DNA of 64,000 bases from Leptotrichia sp. oral taxon 215 str. W9775 (GTDB lineage Bacteria; Fusobacteriota; Fusobacteriia; Fusobacteriales; Leptotrichiaceae). The DNA is taken from contig NZ_KI272842.1 in the NCBI RefSeq assembly GCF_000469505.1, positions 1 to 64,000 on the forward strand, read 5' to 3'. The notes beneath the pieces are model-generated. The model was not told the origin of the DNA, searched no databases, and saw only the letters and a program-made list of their open reading frames with translations. How positions within the stretch are numbered: the stretch's first letter is position 1; the number at the start of each line of letters is the position of its first letter. Below are positions 27,833 to 35,911 of the stretch, piece by piece. The translations under genes were made by a program, and so were the position numbers.

Positions 27833-27932
27833 AAAACAGCCGTTAATTAGGAAAAAATTATAAAAAACTGAAATATATACTGCCAAAAAATTTTTAAAAA
27901 AACAGTTTTCCTAAAAATAACAGGCTGTTTTT
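27833..27932 (+). terminator. gal operon terminator
   Basis: Nested inverted repeats form one large hairpin. The outer stem is AAAACAGCC (27833-27841) with GGCTGTTTTT (27923-27932). The inner stem is TAGGAAAA (27848-27855) with TTTTCCTA (27906-27913). T-rich sequence follows the outer arm, as in an intrinsic terminator. Confidence 0.7.
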
Positions 27933-28040
27933 AATATTGTATTTTCAAATATTGTACATTAGTTAAGAATATTTTCTTGATTATTTTTATTTTAAATGTT
28001 ATATATAAAGAAAATGAACATTAATTCAAGGAGAATAAAA

Positions 28041-28637
28041 ATGTTGCTGACAAAAAGACAAAATGAAATATTAATGATGATTAAGGAAAAATCACCAATT
28101 TCCGGAGATGAAATAGCAAGAAACCTTTCAGTTACAAAGTCTGCACTGAGAACTGATTTTTCAATATTGACAGGTCTGAAATTAATAACTTCAAAGCCAA
28201 ATAAAGGATATATTTACAATGGATGTACAGCAAATGTAGTGAAAAATCATATGAGTCCACAAAATTCAATTGACATAAAAACAAGTGTATATGATGCAGT
28301 TATCCACCTTTTCAACTATGATCTGGGAACTCTGATTGTAGTTGAAAATGGTAAACTTGTAGGAATTATATCAAGGAAGGATCTGCTGAAATCAGCCCTA
28401 CATGGGAAAAATATGGAGAAAATTCCTGTCAGCATGATTATGACAAGAATGCCGAACATAGTGTACTGCTTTGAAAATGACACCGTACTCGATGCAATAG
28501 AAAAAATTATTAAACATGAAATTGATTCACTGCCTGTATTAAGAAAAGAAAATGGGAAACTAATTCTTGTTGGCAGATTTACAAAAACCAATGCTATAAA
28601 ATTGTATTATCAGGAACTTAAAAATAAAAATATTTAG
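28041..28637 (+). CDS. CcpN-like HTH/CBS transcription regulator
   Basis: An N-terminal winged-helix domain (about residues 1-60: LTKRQNEILMMIKEKSPISG then AKNLSV-like recognition region) is followed by two CBS domains (about 75-195), which usually sense adenine nucleotides. The layout matches B. subtilis CcpN (YqzB), a repressor of gluconeogenic genes. ATG 28041 is chosen because AAGGAG lies 7 bp upstream; in-frame starts further up lack one. It is 12 bp before ppdK and presumably controls that gene or a related PEP-node set. The exact targets are inferred from the family and the neighbour. Confidence 0.83.
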   Translation: MLLTKRQNEILMMIKEKSPISGDEIARNLSVTKSALRTDFSILTGLKLITSKPNKGYIYNGCTANVVKNHMSPQNSIDIKTSVYDAVIHLFNYDLGTLIVVENGKLVGIISRKDLLKSALHGKNMEKIPVSMIMTRMPNIVYCFENDTVLDAIEKIIKHEIDSLPVLRKENGKLILVGRFTKTNAIKLYYQELKNKNI

Positions 28638-28649
28638 GAGGAAAGAGCA

Positions 28650-31205
28650 ATGAAGCAGGTTTACGAGTTTAAAGAAGGTGGAAAAGAAATGATTCCAATA
28701 CTGGGAGGAAAAGGGGGAAATCTTTCTGAAATGGTGAAGATAGGTCTTCCTATACCTTATGGAATTATAGTTTCCACAACAGCATGCAATCAGTTTTTTA
28801 AAGACGGTAAAGAACTTTCCGAATCGTTGAAGGAAGAAATTTTGAAAAATATTCAAATTTTGGAAAGTACAACAGGTAAAAAAATTCAGTCTGACAATCC
28901 TCTATTAGTATCAGTAAGATCAGGTGCTCCAATTTCAATGCCGGGAATGATGGACACAATACTGAATGTAGGATTTAATGATGATGTTGCACAGAAAATG
29001 CTTGATATAACAGGAGACGAAGATTTTGTGTATTCTTCCTATCTGAGATTTGTTCAGATGTTTTCTGAAATAACTGAAGGAATTGAAAGAAAAAGATTTA
29101 TGGAACTGAAATCTGACAACTATAAGGATCAGATAAAAGAAGGAAAACAGATATATAAAGATGAATGTGGAAAAGAATTTCCTGAAAAATTTGAAGACCA
29201 GATATTCCGTGCAGTAAAAGCTATCTTTAACTCGTGGAATAATGACAGGGCAATATTATACAGAAAACTTAATAATATTGATAATAATATGGGGACAGCT
29301 GTTATCATTCAGGAAATGGTATTTGGAAACCTTAATGAAAAATCAGGAACAGGAGTACTGTTTACAAGAAATCCTTCCACAGGAAAAGATGAAATTTTTG
29401 GAGAAGTTCTTTTAAATGCACAGGGAGAAGATATTGTTGCAGGAATAAGAACTCCTGATGATATAAACCTTTTAAAAACAACTATGCCTATCATATACGA
29501 TGAACTTGTAAAAACAACAAAAAAACTTGAAAAACATAATAAAGACATGCAGGATATTGAATTTACAATTGAAAATTCCAAACTGTTTATTTTACAGACA
29601 AGAAATGGAAAAAGAACGCCGGAAGCTTCCCTGAAAATTGCAATGGATATGGTAAAGGAAAATATTCTGACTAAGGAAGAAGCTATTCTTAAGGTTGAAC
29701 CTTCTTCAATAAACAAGCTTTTAAATGGAGATTTTGATGAAAAGTTCCTGAAGGAAGCGACTTTCCTGACAAAAGGGCTTGCAGCATCATCCGGAGTGGC
29801 TGTTGGTCGTATAATGTTTGATTCAAAGAAAGTAAAAATAAGGGAAAAAACAATACTTGTAAGGGAAGAAACTTCGCCTGAAGACCTTCAGGGAATGACT
29901 CTTGCCCAAGGAATAGTTACGCTAAAAGGTGGAGCAACTTCACATGGTGCGGTAGTTGCCAGAGGAATGGGGAAATGCTGTGTAACAGGATGTTCAGAAA
30001 TAAAAATTGATGAAATAAAAAGAACCATGACAGTAGGGGAATATGTACTGAAGGAAGGGGATTTCATATCTGTCAGCGGACATACCGGGGAAATATTCTT
30101 AGGAAAAATACCTTTAAAGGAAAACAGTTTTTCAGATGAACTGAAGGAATTTATATCATGGGCGGCAGATGTAAAGAGAATGGAAGTAAGAATGAATGCC
30201 GACACGCCTGAAGATGCAAAACAGGGAAAATCCTTCGGAGCTGCAGGAATTGGATTATGCAGAACAGAGCACATGTTCTTTAAGCATGATAAAATATGGG
30301 CAATAAGAGATTTTATACTAAGTGACAGAGGAGAAGAAAAGAAAAAATCACTTAAAAAATTATTTGAACTTCAGAAGAAGGATTTCCTTGAAATACTTGA
30401 AATACTTGACGGAAGTGAAGTAAATGTAAGACTGCTTGACCCGCCTGTACATGAATTCCTTCCAAAAACAAAGGAAGACAGGGAAAAAATGGCAGAAATT
30501 CTTGGAAAGCCTGTGGAAGAAATTGAAATAAGAATACGTAAATTAAAAGATGAAAATCCAATGTTAGGTCATAGAGGATGCCGTCTGGGAGTAAGTTATC
30601 CAGAACTTTACAGAATGCAGGGGAAAGCAATAATGGAAGCTGCTTATGAATGTTCAAAAAAAGGAATAAAAGTTCATCCTGAAATAATGATACCATTTAT
30701 AATGGAAGCAAAGGAACTTGCTTACCTGAAAAAGGAAATAGAAGAAGAAATTGAAATTCTGTTTGAAGAAATAGGAGAAAGAGTGGAATATAAGCTTGGA
30801 ACAATGATAGAAATACCAAGAGCCTGCCTGCTTGCTGATGAAATAGCGGAACACGCGGATTTCTTCTCATTCGGTACAAATGACCTGACTCAAATGTCAA
30901 TGGGACTTTCAAGGGATGATTCAGTGAAATTCCTGGATGATTACAGGGAAAAAGGAATATGGGAAGGAGAGCCTTTCTATTCCATAGATACAAAATCTGT
31001 AACTAAACTTGTTAAAATTGCACTGGACAATGCAAAACCTGTTAAACCTGATTTAAAAATAGGAGTATGCGGTGAACATGGAGGAGATCCAAAAAGTATA
31101 GAATTTTTTGAAAATAACAACTTTGATTATATAAGTTGTTCACCATTTAGAATACCTACCGCAATACTTGCCGCGGCGCAGGCTTATTTGAGAAAAGAAA
31201 AATAA
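28650..31205 (+). CDS. ppdK: pyruvate, phosphate dikinase
   Basis: It interconverts pyruvate, ATP and phosphate with PEP, AMP and pyrophosphate. The ATP-grasp domain opens with ILGGKGGNLSEM and contains SVRSGAPISMPGMMDTILN. The swivelling phosphohistidine domain has KGGATSHGAVVARG, with His432 accepting phosphate and Thr430 at the position regulated by phosphorylation in other organisms. The C-terminal PEP domain ends with GVCGEHGGDP, containing the catalytic Cys. Most relatives read SHAAVVAR; here Gly follows the His. The product is 851 residues, slightly shorter than the clostridial enzyme but complete. In glycolytic anaerobes it may run in either direction. Confidence 0.96.
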   Translation: MKQVYEFKEGGKEMIPILGGKGGNLSEMVKIGLPIPYGIIVSTTACNQFFKDGKELSESLKEEILKNIQILESTTGKKIQSDNPLLVSVRSGAPISMPGMMDTILNVGFNDDVAQKMLDITGDEDFVYSSYLRFVQMFSEITEGIERKRFMELKSDNYKDQIKEGKQIYKDECGKEFPEKFEDQIFRAVKAIFNSWNNDRAILYRKLNNIDNNMGTAVIIQEMVFGNLNEKSGTGVLFTRNPSTGKDEIFGEVLLNAQGEDIVAGIRTPDDINLLKTTMPIIYDELVKTTKKLEKHNKDMQDIEFTIENSKLFILQTRNGKRTPEASLKIAMDMVKENILTKEEAILKVEPSSINKLLNGDFDEKFLKEATFLTKGLAASSGVAVGRIMFDSKKVKIREKTILVREETSPEDLQGMTLAQGIVTLKGGATSHGAVVARGMGKCCVTGCSEIKIDEIKRTMTVGEYVLKEGDFISVSGHTGEIFLGKIPLKENSFSDELKEFISWAADVKRMEVRMNADTPEDAKQGKSFGAAGIGLCRTEHMFFKHDKIWAIRDFILSDRGEEKKKSLKKLFELQKKDFLEILEILDGSEVNVRLLDPPVHEFLPKTKEDREKMAEILGKPVEEIEIRIRKLKDENPMLGHRGCRLGVSYPELYRMQGKAIMEAAYECSKKGIKVHPEIMIPFIMEAKELAYLKKEIEEEIEILFEEIGERVEYKLGTMIEIPRACLLADEIAEHADFFSFGTNDLTQMSMGLSRDDSVKFLDDYREKGIWEGEPFYSIDTKSVTKLVKIALDNAKPVKPDLKIGVCGEHGGDPKSIEFFENNNFDYISCSPFRIPTAILAAAQAYLRKEK

Positions 31206-31228
31206 TAAAACAGCTGTTATAATTTTAC

Positions 31229-31257
31229 TTGACTGAATGGACTGTATGTATTAAAAT
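31229..31257 (+). promoter_or_regulatory. promoter of membrane protein gene
   Basis: TTGACT (31229-31234) and TAAAAT (31252-31257) are spaced 17 bp apart in the gap after ppdK, about 105 bp upstream of the next start codon. This gives the following gene its own promoter. Confidence 0.6.
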
Positions 31258-31361
31258 AACAATATATATTTTTCATATATTGAAATTTTTTACATGCAGT
31301 TTCTTTAATTTATGTATAAAATTATAAAAAAAGCAATATAAATTTACTTTAGGAGGTATTA

Positions 31362-32177
31362 ATGGGTAACAATGTGAACATCGACAAATCAAGAGTAAAA
31401 AAGGTCATCGAGCCTAGTTTTGACAAAAAGTACAGTGGTGTAATTCTTCCGGTAGTCTTTTTTATTGTGCTGGCTCCACTTATATGGATGACAGTGACAA
31501 CTCTTTTTGATGCTGAAAATACAAGGGCAAATAAGCCGGCATTAGTTATATTACTGTTAGGAATTATAGCATTTCTGGTGGGAATAAGTTTTTTAGGAAG
31601 ATGGATTACTAAAAAAATTATAAAAGTGTACCTTTATGACAAGGGATTTCAAACAAATAAAGACAGTCAGGAAGTTTATTATAAGGATCTTACATATTTC
31701 TATCTTCCTGGTATGAAGTCAAATACTTTTTCAGCAATTCTGTACGGAAATAAAGATGGCCAGTGGAGTTTTATTCCTGGAGCACCATTTAAAAAGAATG
31801 CTTTTTATATATGGCAGGATGACTATATTAAAAATGTATTTCCTGATGCTATTTCCAACATAGAAAATGGAGGAAAAGAAGAATTTTACTTAAGATCTGT
31901 AAAGGATCTTCAGAAAGATGCAATGCTGGGAGTAGGTAAGAAAAAAGTAAAACAAATAGGAGAGAGCCTTCCTAAACTTGAAAAAATAACTGTAACAAAG
32001 GATTATATTGCCTTTGCAGAAGAAATCTATAACTGGGAAAATTACAAAGTTGAAGTTACTCCGCTTGCTATAAAGATATCAGACCTTAGTGGGAACATAA
32101 GAGTAAATTATGGAAAATTTGCTGTGTCAAATCTTGATTTACTGTCAGTTCTAATTAATAGACTTAATAGAAACTAA
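31362..32177 (+). CDS. uncharacterised two-span membrane protein
   Basis: I do not recognise the family. The 271 residues contain a short basic cytosolic N-terminus, two membrane spans (about 26-48 and 60-82) and a soluble C-terminal portion of about 185 residues with alternating beta-like segments (VYLYDKGFQTNKDSQEVYYK). This arrangement resembles bacterial membrane proteins with a PH-like domain, but that is only a shape comparison. AGGAGG precedes the ATG. It has its own promoter and terminator, so it is monocistronic. Confidence 0.7.
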   Translation: MGNNVNIDKSRVKKVIEPSFDKKYSGVILPVVFFIVLAPLIWMTVTTLFDAENTRANKPALVILLLGIIAFLVGISFLGRWITKKIIKVYLYDKGFQTNKDSQEVYYKDLTYFYLPGMKSNTFSAILYGNKDGQWSFIPGAPFKKNAFYIWQDDYIKNVFPDAISNIENGGKEEFYLRSVKDLQKDAMLGVGKKKVKQIGESLPKLEKITVTKDYIAFAEEIYNWENYKVEVTPLAIKISDLSGNIRVNYGKFAVSNLDLLSVLINRLNRN

Positions 32178-32204
32178 TTTTTTCATAATAAATCTTTTTA
32201 AAGC

Positions 32205-32255
32205 AAAAAAATAAGGAACTATCTGTGAAAAACAGATTTTGGTTCCTTATTTTTA
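32205..32255 (+). terminator. intrinsic terminator
   Basis: A strong stem pairs AAAATAAGGAAC (ending 32219) with GTTCCTTATTTT (from 32242), with an inner CTGT/ACAG pair, and ends in a T-run. It lies 28 bp past the membrane protein gene. The A-rich left side would also let it work on the opposite strand. Confidence 0.85.
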
Positions 32256-32317
32256 TTATAAAATTAATTTATCATTAATGAAAATAAATATAAAATGATA
32301 TATAAATTTAAAATAAA

Positions 32318-32349
32318 AAAGTAAGTTTACTTTTTTATAAACTTACTTT
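32318..32349 (-). terminator. rpmB terminator overlapping its stop
   Basis: On the minus strand, AAAGTAAGTTTA and TAAACTTACTTT form a 12-bp perfect stem with an 8-nt loop, followed by a T-run. The stem begins inside the last codons of rpmB (stop at 32343-32345). Confidence 0.8.
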
Positions 32350-32606
32350 ACAGAAAACAGTGCTTTTGCTATTTTTGGACTTAAATTTTCTTTATTTTCC
32401 AATAATATTTTTTTAACCTGATCAACATTTTTTCCTTTTAATGTTTTCATAGCTTTAGTACAAACTCTTACCTTTAGTTCAGAACCATTAATGTTTAATG
32501 TCATAACTTGAAGGTTTGGTCTCCATATTCTTTTAGAAGATCTATGAGAGTGGCTCACTGTGTTTCCGTGTCCTGTACTTTTTCCGAAAACTTCACATCT
32601 TTGCAT
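32343..32606 (-). CDS. rpmB: ribosomal protein L28
   Basis: A large-subunit ribosomal protein. The conserved core is GNTVSHSHRSSKRIWRPNLQ, followed by a strand containing RVCTKAMKTLK. At 87 residues it is longer than the ~62-aa E. coli type, through a C-terminal extension (NVDQVKKILLENKENLSP). It lacks the paired CxxC zinc ligands of some L28 proteins, having isolated Cys residues only. AGGAGGGAAC lies before the ATG. It has its own promoter, although it follows ppc on the same strand. Confidence 0.92.
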   Translation of the reverse strand: MQRCEVFGKSTGHGNTVSHSHRSSKRIWRPNLQVMTLNINGSELKVRVCTKAMKTLKGKNVDQVKKILLENKENLSPKIAKALFSVK

Positions 32607-32638
32607 AAATGTTCCCTCCTTTACACATATCGAAATTT

Positions 32639-32667
32639 ATTTTATCATATTTTCTAAATTATTACAA
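32639..32667 (-). promoter_or_regulatory. rpmB promoter
   Basis: On the minus strand TTGTAA (32662-32667) and TAAAAT (32639-32644) are 17 bp apart, with TG one base before the -10 (extended -10). It lies between ppc and rpmB. Confidence 0.6.
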
Positions 32668-32685
32668 GTCTTTTTCATTCTTTTT

Positions 32686-35484
32686 CTATCCGCTGTTACG
32701 AAGTCCAGTTGCAAGTCCGTTTATAGAGATGTGGATAGCTTTTTTCAATTCATCAGATTCATCACCGTCTCTCAATCTTTTCAATAGTTCCACCTGAAGA
32801 TAGTTCATTGAATCAAAGTAGGCAAGACGATTTTTAAGGCTGCTCGCAAGTTCAGGGTTGTCAGCCAGCAGAACATCGTTTCCGGTAATTTTTTTCAGAA
32901 CATCTATAGTCAGTTCCCATTCTCTTACAATTTTTTCAAAAATTTCCTGAGCAGTTTTCTGGTCACTTGCAAGTTTTACATATTCTGAAGCAATTGTCAT
33001 GTCGGATTTTGATAAAACCATGTCTACATTTGAAATAACCGATTTAAAGAAAGGCCATTCCTTGTACATATTCTGAAGAATCGAAAGATTGTCTTCATTA
33101 TTTTGTATCCATTCTGTAAAGGCTGAACCGACACCATACCACCCTGGAAGCATTATACGGGCCTGTGACCATGAAAATACCCATGGTATGGCTCTTAAGC
33201 TTTCAAGTGACTGAGTCTTCTTACGTGAAGAAGGTCTCGAACCTATGTTTAATCCTGCAATGGCATTAATAGGTGTCACTTCAAAGAAAAAGTTTGAAAA
33301 TCCTTCTGTATTGTAGACTAAATTACGGTAGACATCATAGCTTAAATCAGAAATTTTTGAAATAATATTTTCATATTTTTCCCAGTTTGCATCTTCTTCA
33401 GTTAAGGCAGTAGATTCCAGTGCGGCTGAAACCAGAGCTTCCAGATTTTTCAATCCCAAGTCAGGATTTCCATATTTTGCACCAATAACTTCCCCCTGTT
33501 CTGTAAGACGGATAGTTCCGGCTGTGCTTCCTTCCGGCTGTGCAAGAATAGCTTCGTAGCTTGGTCCTCCTCCACGGCCTACAGTTCCTCCTCTACCATG
33601 GAAGAATGAAATTTGAACATTGAATTTTTTACCTATTTTTGTAAGTTCTTTCTGTGCCTTATATAATGACCAGCTTGAACTTAGATATCCTCCGTCTTTG
33701 TTACTATCTGAATATCCAAGCATTACTTCCTGTTTTCTTCCTCTTTTTGCCATCCATTTTTCAACTAACGGCAATGAGAACCATTTTGTCAGTATTTCCG
33801 GTGCTGCTTCAAGATCTTCAACTGTTTCAAATAAAGGTACAATCTGAAGGTCGCAGAATTCGTTTCCTTCATTTCCTTTTGCGAGGTTAGCTTCCTTCAG
33901 TAAAATTGCTACTTCCAGCATGTCAGATACACTTGTTGCATGAGAAATAAGGTTCTTTTCAACAATTTTTTCTCCAAATCTTTTTCTTAATGACTTAACT
34001 TTTCTGAATATTGCAAGTTCTCCGGAAAGAAGTTCGCTTTGAGGTATTGTTTCATCACTCAAAATACGTGGATCGTGTTCCAGTTCCCTAAGCAGTACTT
34101 CACAACGTGCATCTTCAGAAAGACTTAAGTAGTCGCCTAAAATATTTGCACTTTTCAGAAGTTCGGCCACACAGACTTCGTGTACACCTGAATCCTGTCT
34201 CAAGTCAATTGTTGCAAGGTGGAATCCAAAAATTTTAGTTGCACTTATAAGATTCTGAAGACTTCCTTTTACTAAAAATCCGGCATTGTTCTTAACAAGC
34301 GAATCAGCTAATATTTCCAGATCCTTGGTAAATTCTTCAGAACAGCTGTAAGGATTGTCAATTACGTTCTTTCTTTTTGGTGGCAGTACTTCCGTATTTT
34401 CGCATAAATTGTATGCTGTAGCCAGAAGTCTGTCGTTTATTGCAGTCAACGCACGTCTATAAGGCTCGTTTACACGATGCGGAGAAACTTCTCCTGCCAT
34501 TTCTGACAGTTTTTCCAGGTCTTCTGTTATATTTACCATAGTATTTGACATGGATAAATCACGATATATCAGTTCCACTTCATCCAAGTAATGAAGGAAA
34601 AGTCTAAGAGCCTGTGCCTGTGCCGATGTTTCAAGAGTATTTACGGTAACGTAAGGATTTCCATCACGATCTCCTCCAATCCACATTCCCATAGTAAGTG
34701 GAATTAGATTTTCTGCAGTTTCATTATCTTCTCCAAGTTTTTTAGAAATTTCCTGGAATTTATTTATTAAATTTGGAATTTCATTAAAGAAAGTTATATT
34801 ATAATATCCAAGTACATTGCTTATTTCATCAACGACTCTTAATTTTGAAGTTCTTAACATGGAAGTCTGCCATAAAATCTGCACACCTCTGTTTAAATCA
34901 TCAATCCACTGTGCTTCATCAATCTGGTGATTTTTTACGCTTTCATGTAAATCCAGGATATTTGTAATTTTTCTTATCATGTCAAGAATACTTTTTCTTT
35001 GAACCTGTGTAGGATGTGCTGTCAATACAGGGACAACATCTACACTTTTCATTGCATTTAATATTTTTTCGTTACTTATTCCTTTTTCCTTTAAGTTTTT
35101 CAGTGATTTTTCCAATGTACCTATCTGGATTTTATTGGAAAATTTTGCATTTCTATGCTGATGTGTCTGATACACATCTTCTGCAATATTCGCCAAAACT
35201 GAAAAGTGACTGAATCCTCTGATTACACGTAGGATTTCATGGTCGCTCAGCTGGCTGCAGAAAGTGGATAAATTTTTACGGCTTTCCTGATTTTTTGTTT
35301 TATAATACTGTATTGAAGCCTCTCTCAGACTTTCGGTAGCCTGATAAATATGTAATCCGGCATAATTAAAAATCGATTCCCCAAGAAGTGCCCCAAAAAG
35401 CCTGTTATGTTCAAGAAGTGTCTGCTGCTGTTCATCAAGCTTTACAGCGGGTAAGGGAGTAACAGGTAAATTTTTTAAATCCAT
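32686..35484 (-). CDS. ppc: phosphoenolpyruvate carboxylase
   Basis: It carboxylates PEP with bicarbonate to oxaloacetate. Motifs in order are VLTAHPTQVQRKSIL (catalytic His), VMLGYSDSNKDGGYLSS, FFHGRGGTVGRGGGPSYEAI (the glycine loop), and the C-terminal end ATGLRNSG, equivalent to the usual RNTG. Translation most likely starts at ATG 35484 (MDLKNLPVTPLP), with AAAGGTGG 7-8 bp upstream; a farther ATG at 35535 has no ribosome binding site. This gives 932 residues, somewhat longer than the ~880 of E. coli. Together with ppdK this puts two PEP-node enzymes within 7 kb. Confidence 0.96.
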   Translation of the reverse strand: MDLKNLPVTPLPAVKLDEQQQTLLEHNRLFGALLGESIFNYAGLHIYQATESLREASIQYYKTKNQESRKNLSTFCSQLSDHEILRVIRGFSHFSVLANIAEDVYQTHQHRNAKFSNKIQIGTLEKSLKNLKEKGISNEKILNAMKSVDVVPVLTAHPTQVQRKSILDMIRKITNILDLHESVKNHQIDEAQWIDDLNRGVQILWQTSMLRTSKLRVVDEISNVLGYYNITFFNEIPNLINKFQEISKKLGEDNETAENLIPLTMGMWIGGDRDGNPYVTVNTLETSAQAQALRLFLHYLDEVELIYRDLSMSNTMVNITEDLEKLSEMAGEVSPHRVNEPYRRALTAINDRLLATAYNLCENTEVLPPKRKNVIDNPYSCSEEFTKDLEILADSLVKNNAGFLVKGSLQNLISATKIFGFHLATIDLRQDSGVHEVCVAELLKSANILGDYLSLSEDARCEVLLRELEHDPRILSDETIPQSELLSGELAIFRKVKSLRKRFGEKIVEKNLISHATSVSDMLEVAILLKEANLAKGNEGNEFCDLQIVPLFETVEDLEAAPEILTKWFSLPLVEKWMAKRGRKQEVMLGYSDSNKDGGYLSSSWSLYKAQKELTKIGKKFNVQISFFHGRGGTVGRGGGPSYEAILAQPEGSTAGTIRLTEQGEVIGAKYGNPDLGLKNLEALVSAALESTALTEEDANWEKYENIISKISDLSYDVYRNLVYNTEGFSNFFFEVTPINAIAGLNIGSRPSSRKKTQSLESLRAIPWVFSWSQARIMLPGWYGVGSAFTEWIQNNEDNLSILQNMYKEWPFFKSVISNVDMVLSKSDMTIASEYVKLASDQKTAQEIFEKIVREWELTIDVLKKITGNDVLLADNPELASSLKNRLAYFDSMNYLQVELLKRLRDGDESDELKKAIHISINGLATGLRNSG

Positions 35485-35554
35485 GTATGATACCACCTTT
35501 TTATTTAATTTATATATGTTATTCAAATTTTGCAATCATATCCAAACGCTATAG

Positions 35555-35583
35555 ATTATATCATAAAATGAGAGTTATTTAAA
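35555..35583 (-). promoter_or_regulatory. ppc promoter
   Basis: On the minus strand an extended -10, TGATATAAT (TATAAT at 35555-35560), lies 17 bp from a weak -35 TTTAAA (35578-35583). It is about 70 bp upstream of the ppc start. Confidence 0.6.
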
Positions 35584-35730
35584 TGAAAAAGTAATATAAG
35601 TTTTATATAGAGGTAATAAATAACATGAATATTATGCCAAAGAGAAAACAAATGGAAAATGTTAAAAAATAGGATATAATTTAATTGGAGTAATGGTTAA
35701 TAATAATTTAAAAAGAATAAAGGTGAAATA

Positions 35731-35796
35731 ATGAAGATTTTATTTATAATTTTTATTATCCTAATATTTAAAATCTTATTATTTGTAAAAGTCTGA
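35731..35796 (+). CDS. short hydrophobic peptide, 21 aa
   Basis: An ATG at 35731 with AAAGGTG six bases upstream opens a 21-codon frame ending in TGA at 35796. The product starts MKILFIIFIILIFK and ends LLFVKV: almost entirely Ile, Leu and Phe with Lys at 2, 14 and 20, long enough to span a membrane. A possible promoter (TGGAAA, 16 bp, TATAAT at 35675-35680) precedes it. It could be a small membrane protein, a type I toxin-like peptide, or a chance frame in AT-rich DNA, which readily produces Ile/Leu/Phe codons. Function is unknown. Confidence 0.4.
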   Translation: MKILFIIFIILIFKILLFVKV

Positions 35797-35810
35797 TTTC
35801 GTGTTATAAT
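35783..35810 (+). promoter_or_regulatory. mutS2 promoter
   Basis: TTGTAA (35783-35788) and TATAAT (35805-35810) are 16 bp apart, about 100 bp before mutS2. The -35 box lies inside the end of the short hydrophobic frame. The rest of the ppc-mutS2 gap (35485-35911) shows only the ppc promoter, the short frame and its candidate promoter. Confidence 0.6.
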
Positions 35811-35911
35811 AATTCTGAATAACGTCAGAGTATATTCCCAGTTTGGAAAATATGGAAAATGTTATTTAAAACAAAAAATAAATGGAATTAGACAGAAAAG
35901 AAGGAAGAAAA

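Noticed and set aside
30352..30993. Antisense frames inside ppdK rich in Leu and Phe
   Set aside because: They are mirror images of a strongly conserved ppdK coding region and share no recognisable domain.
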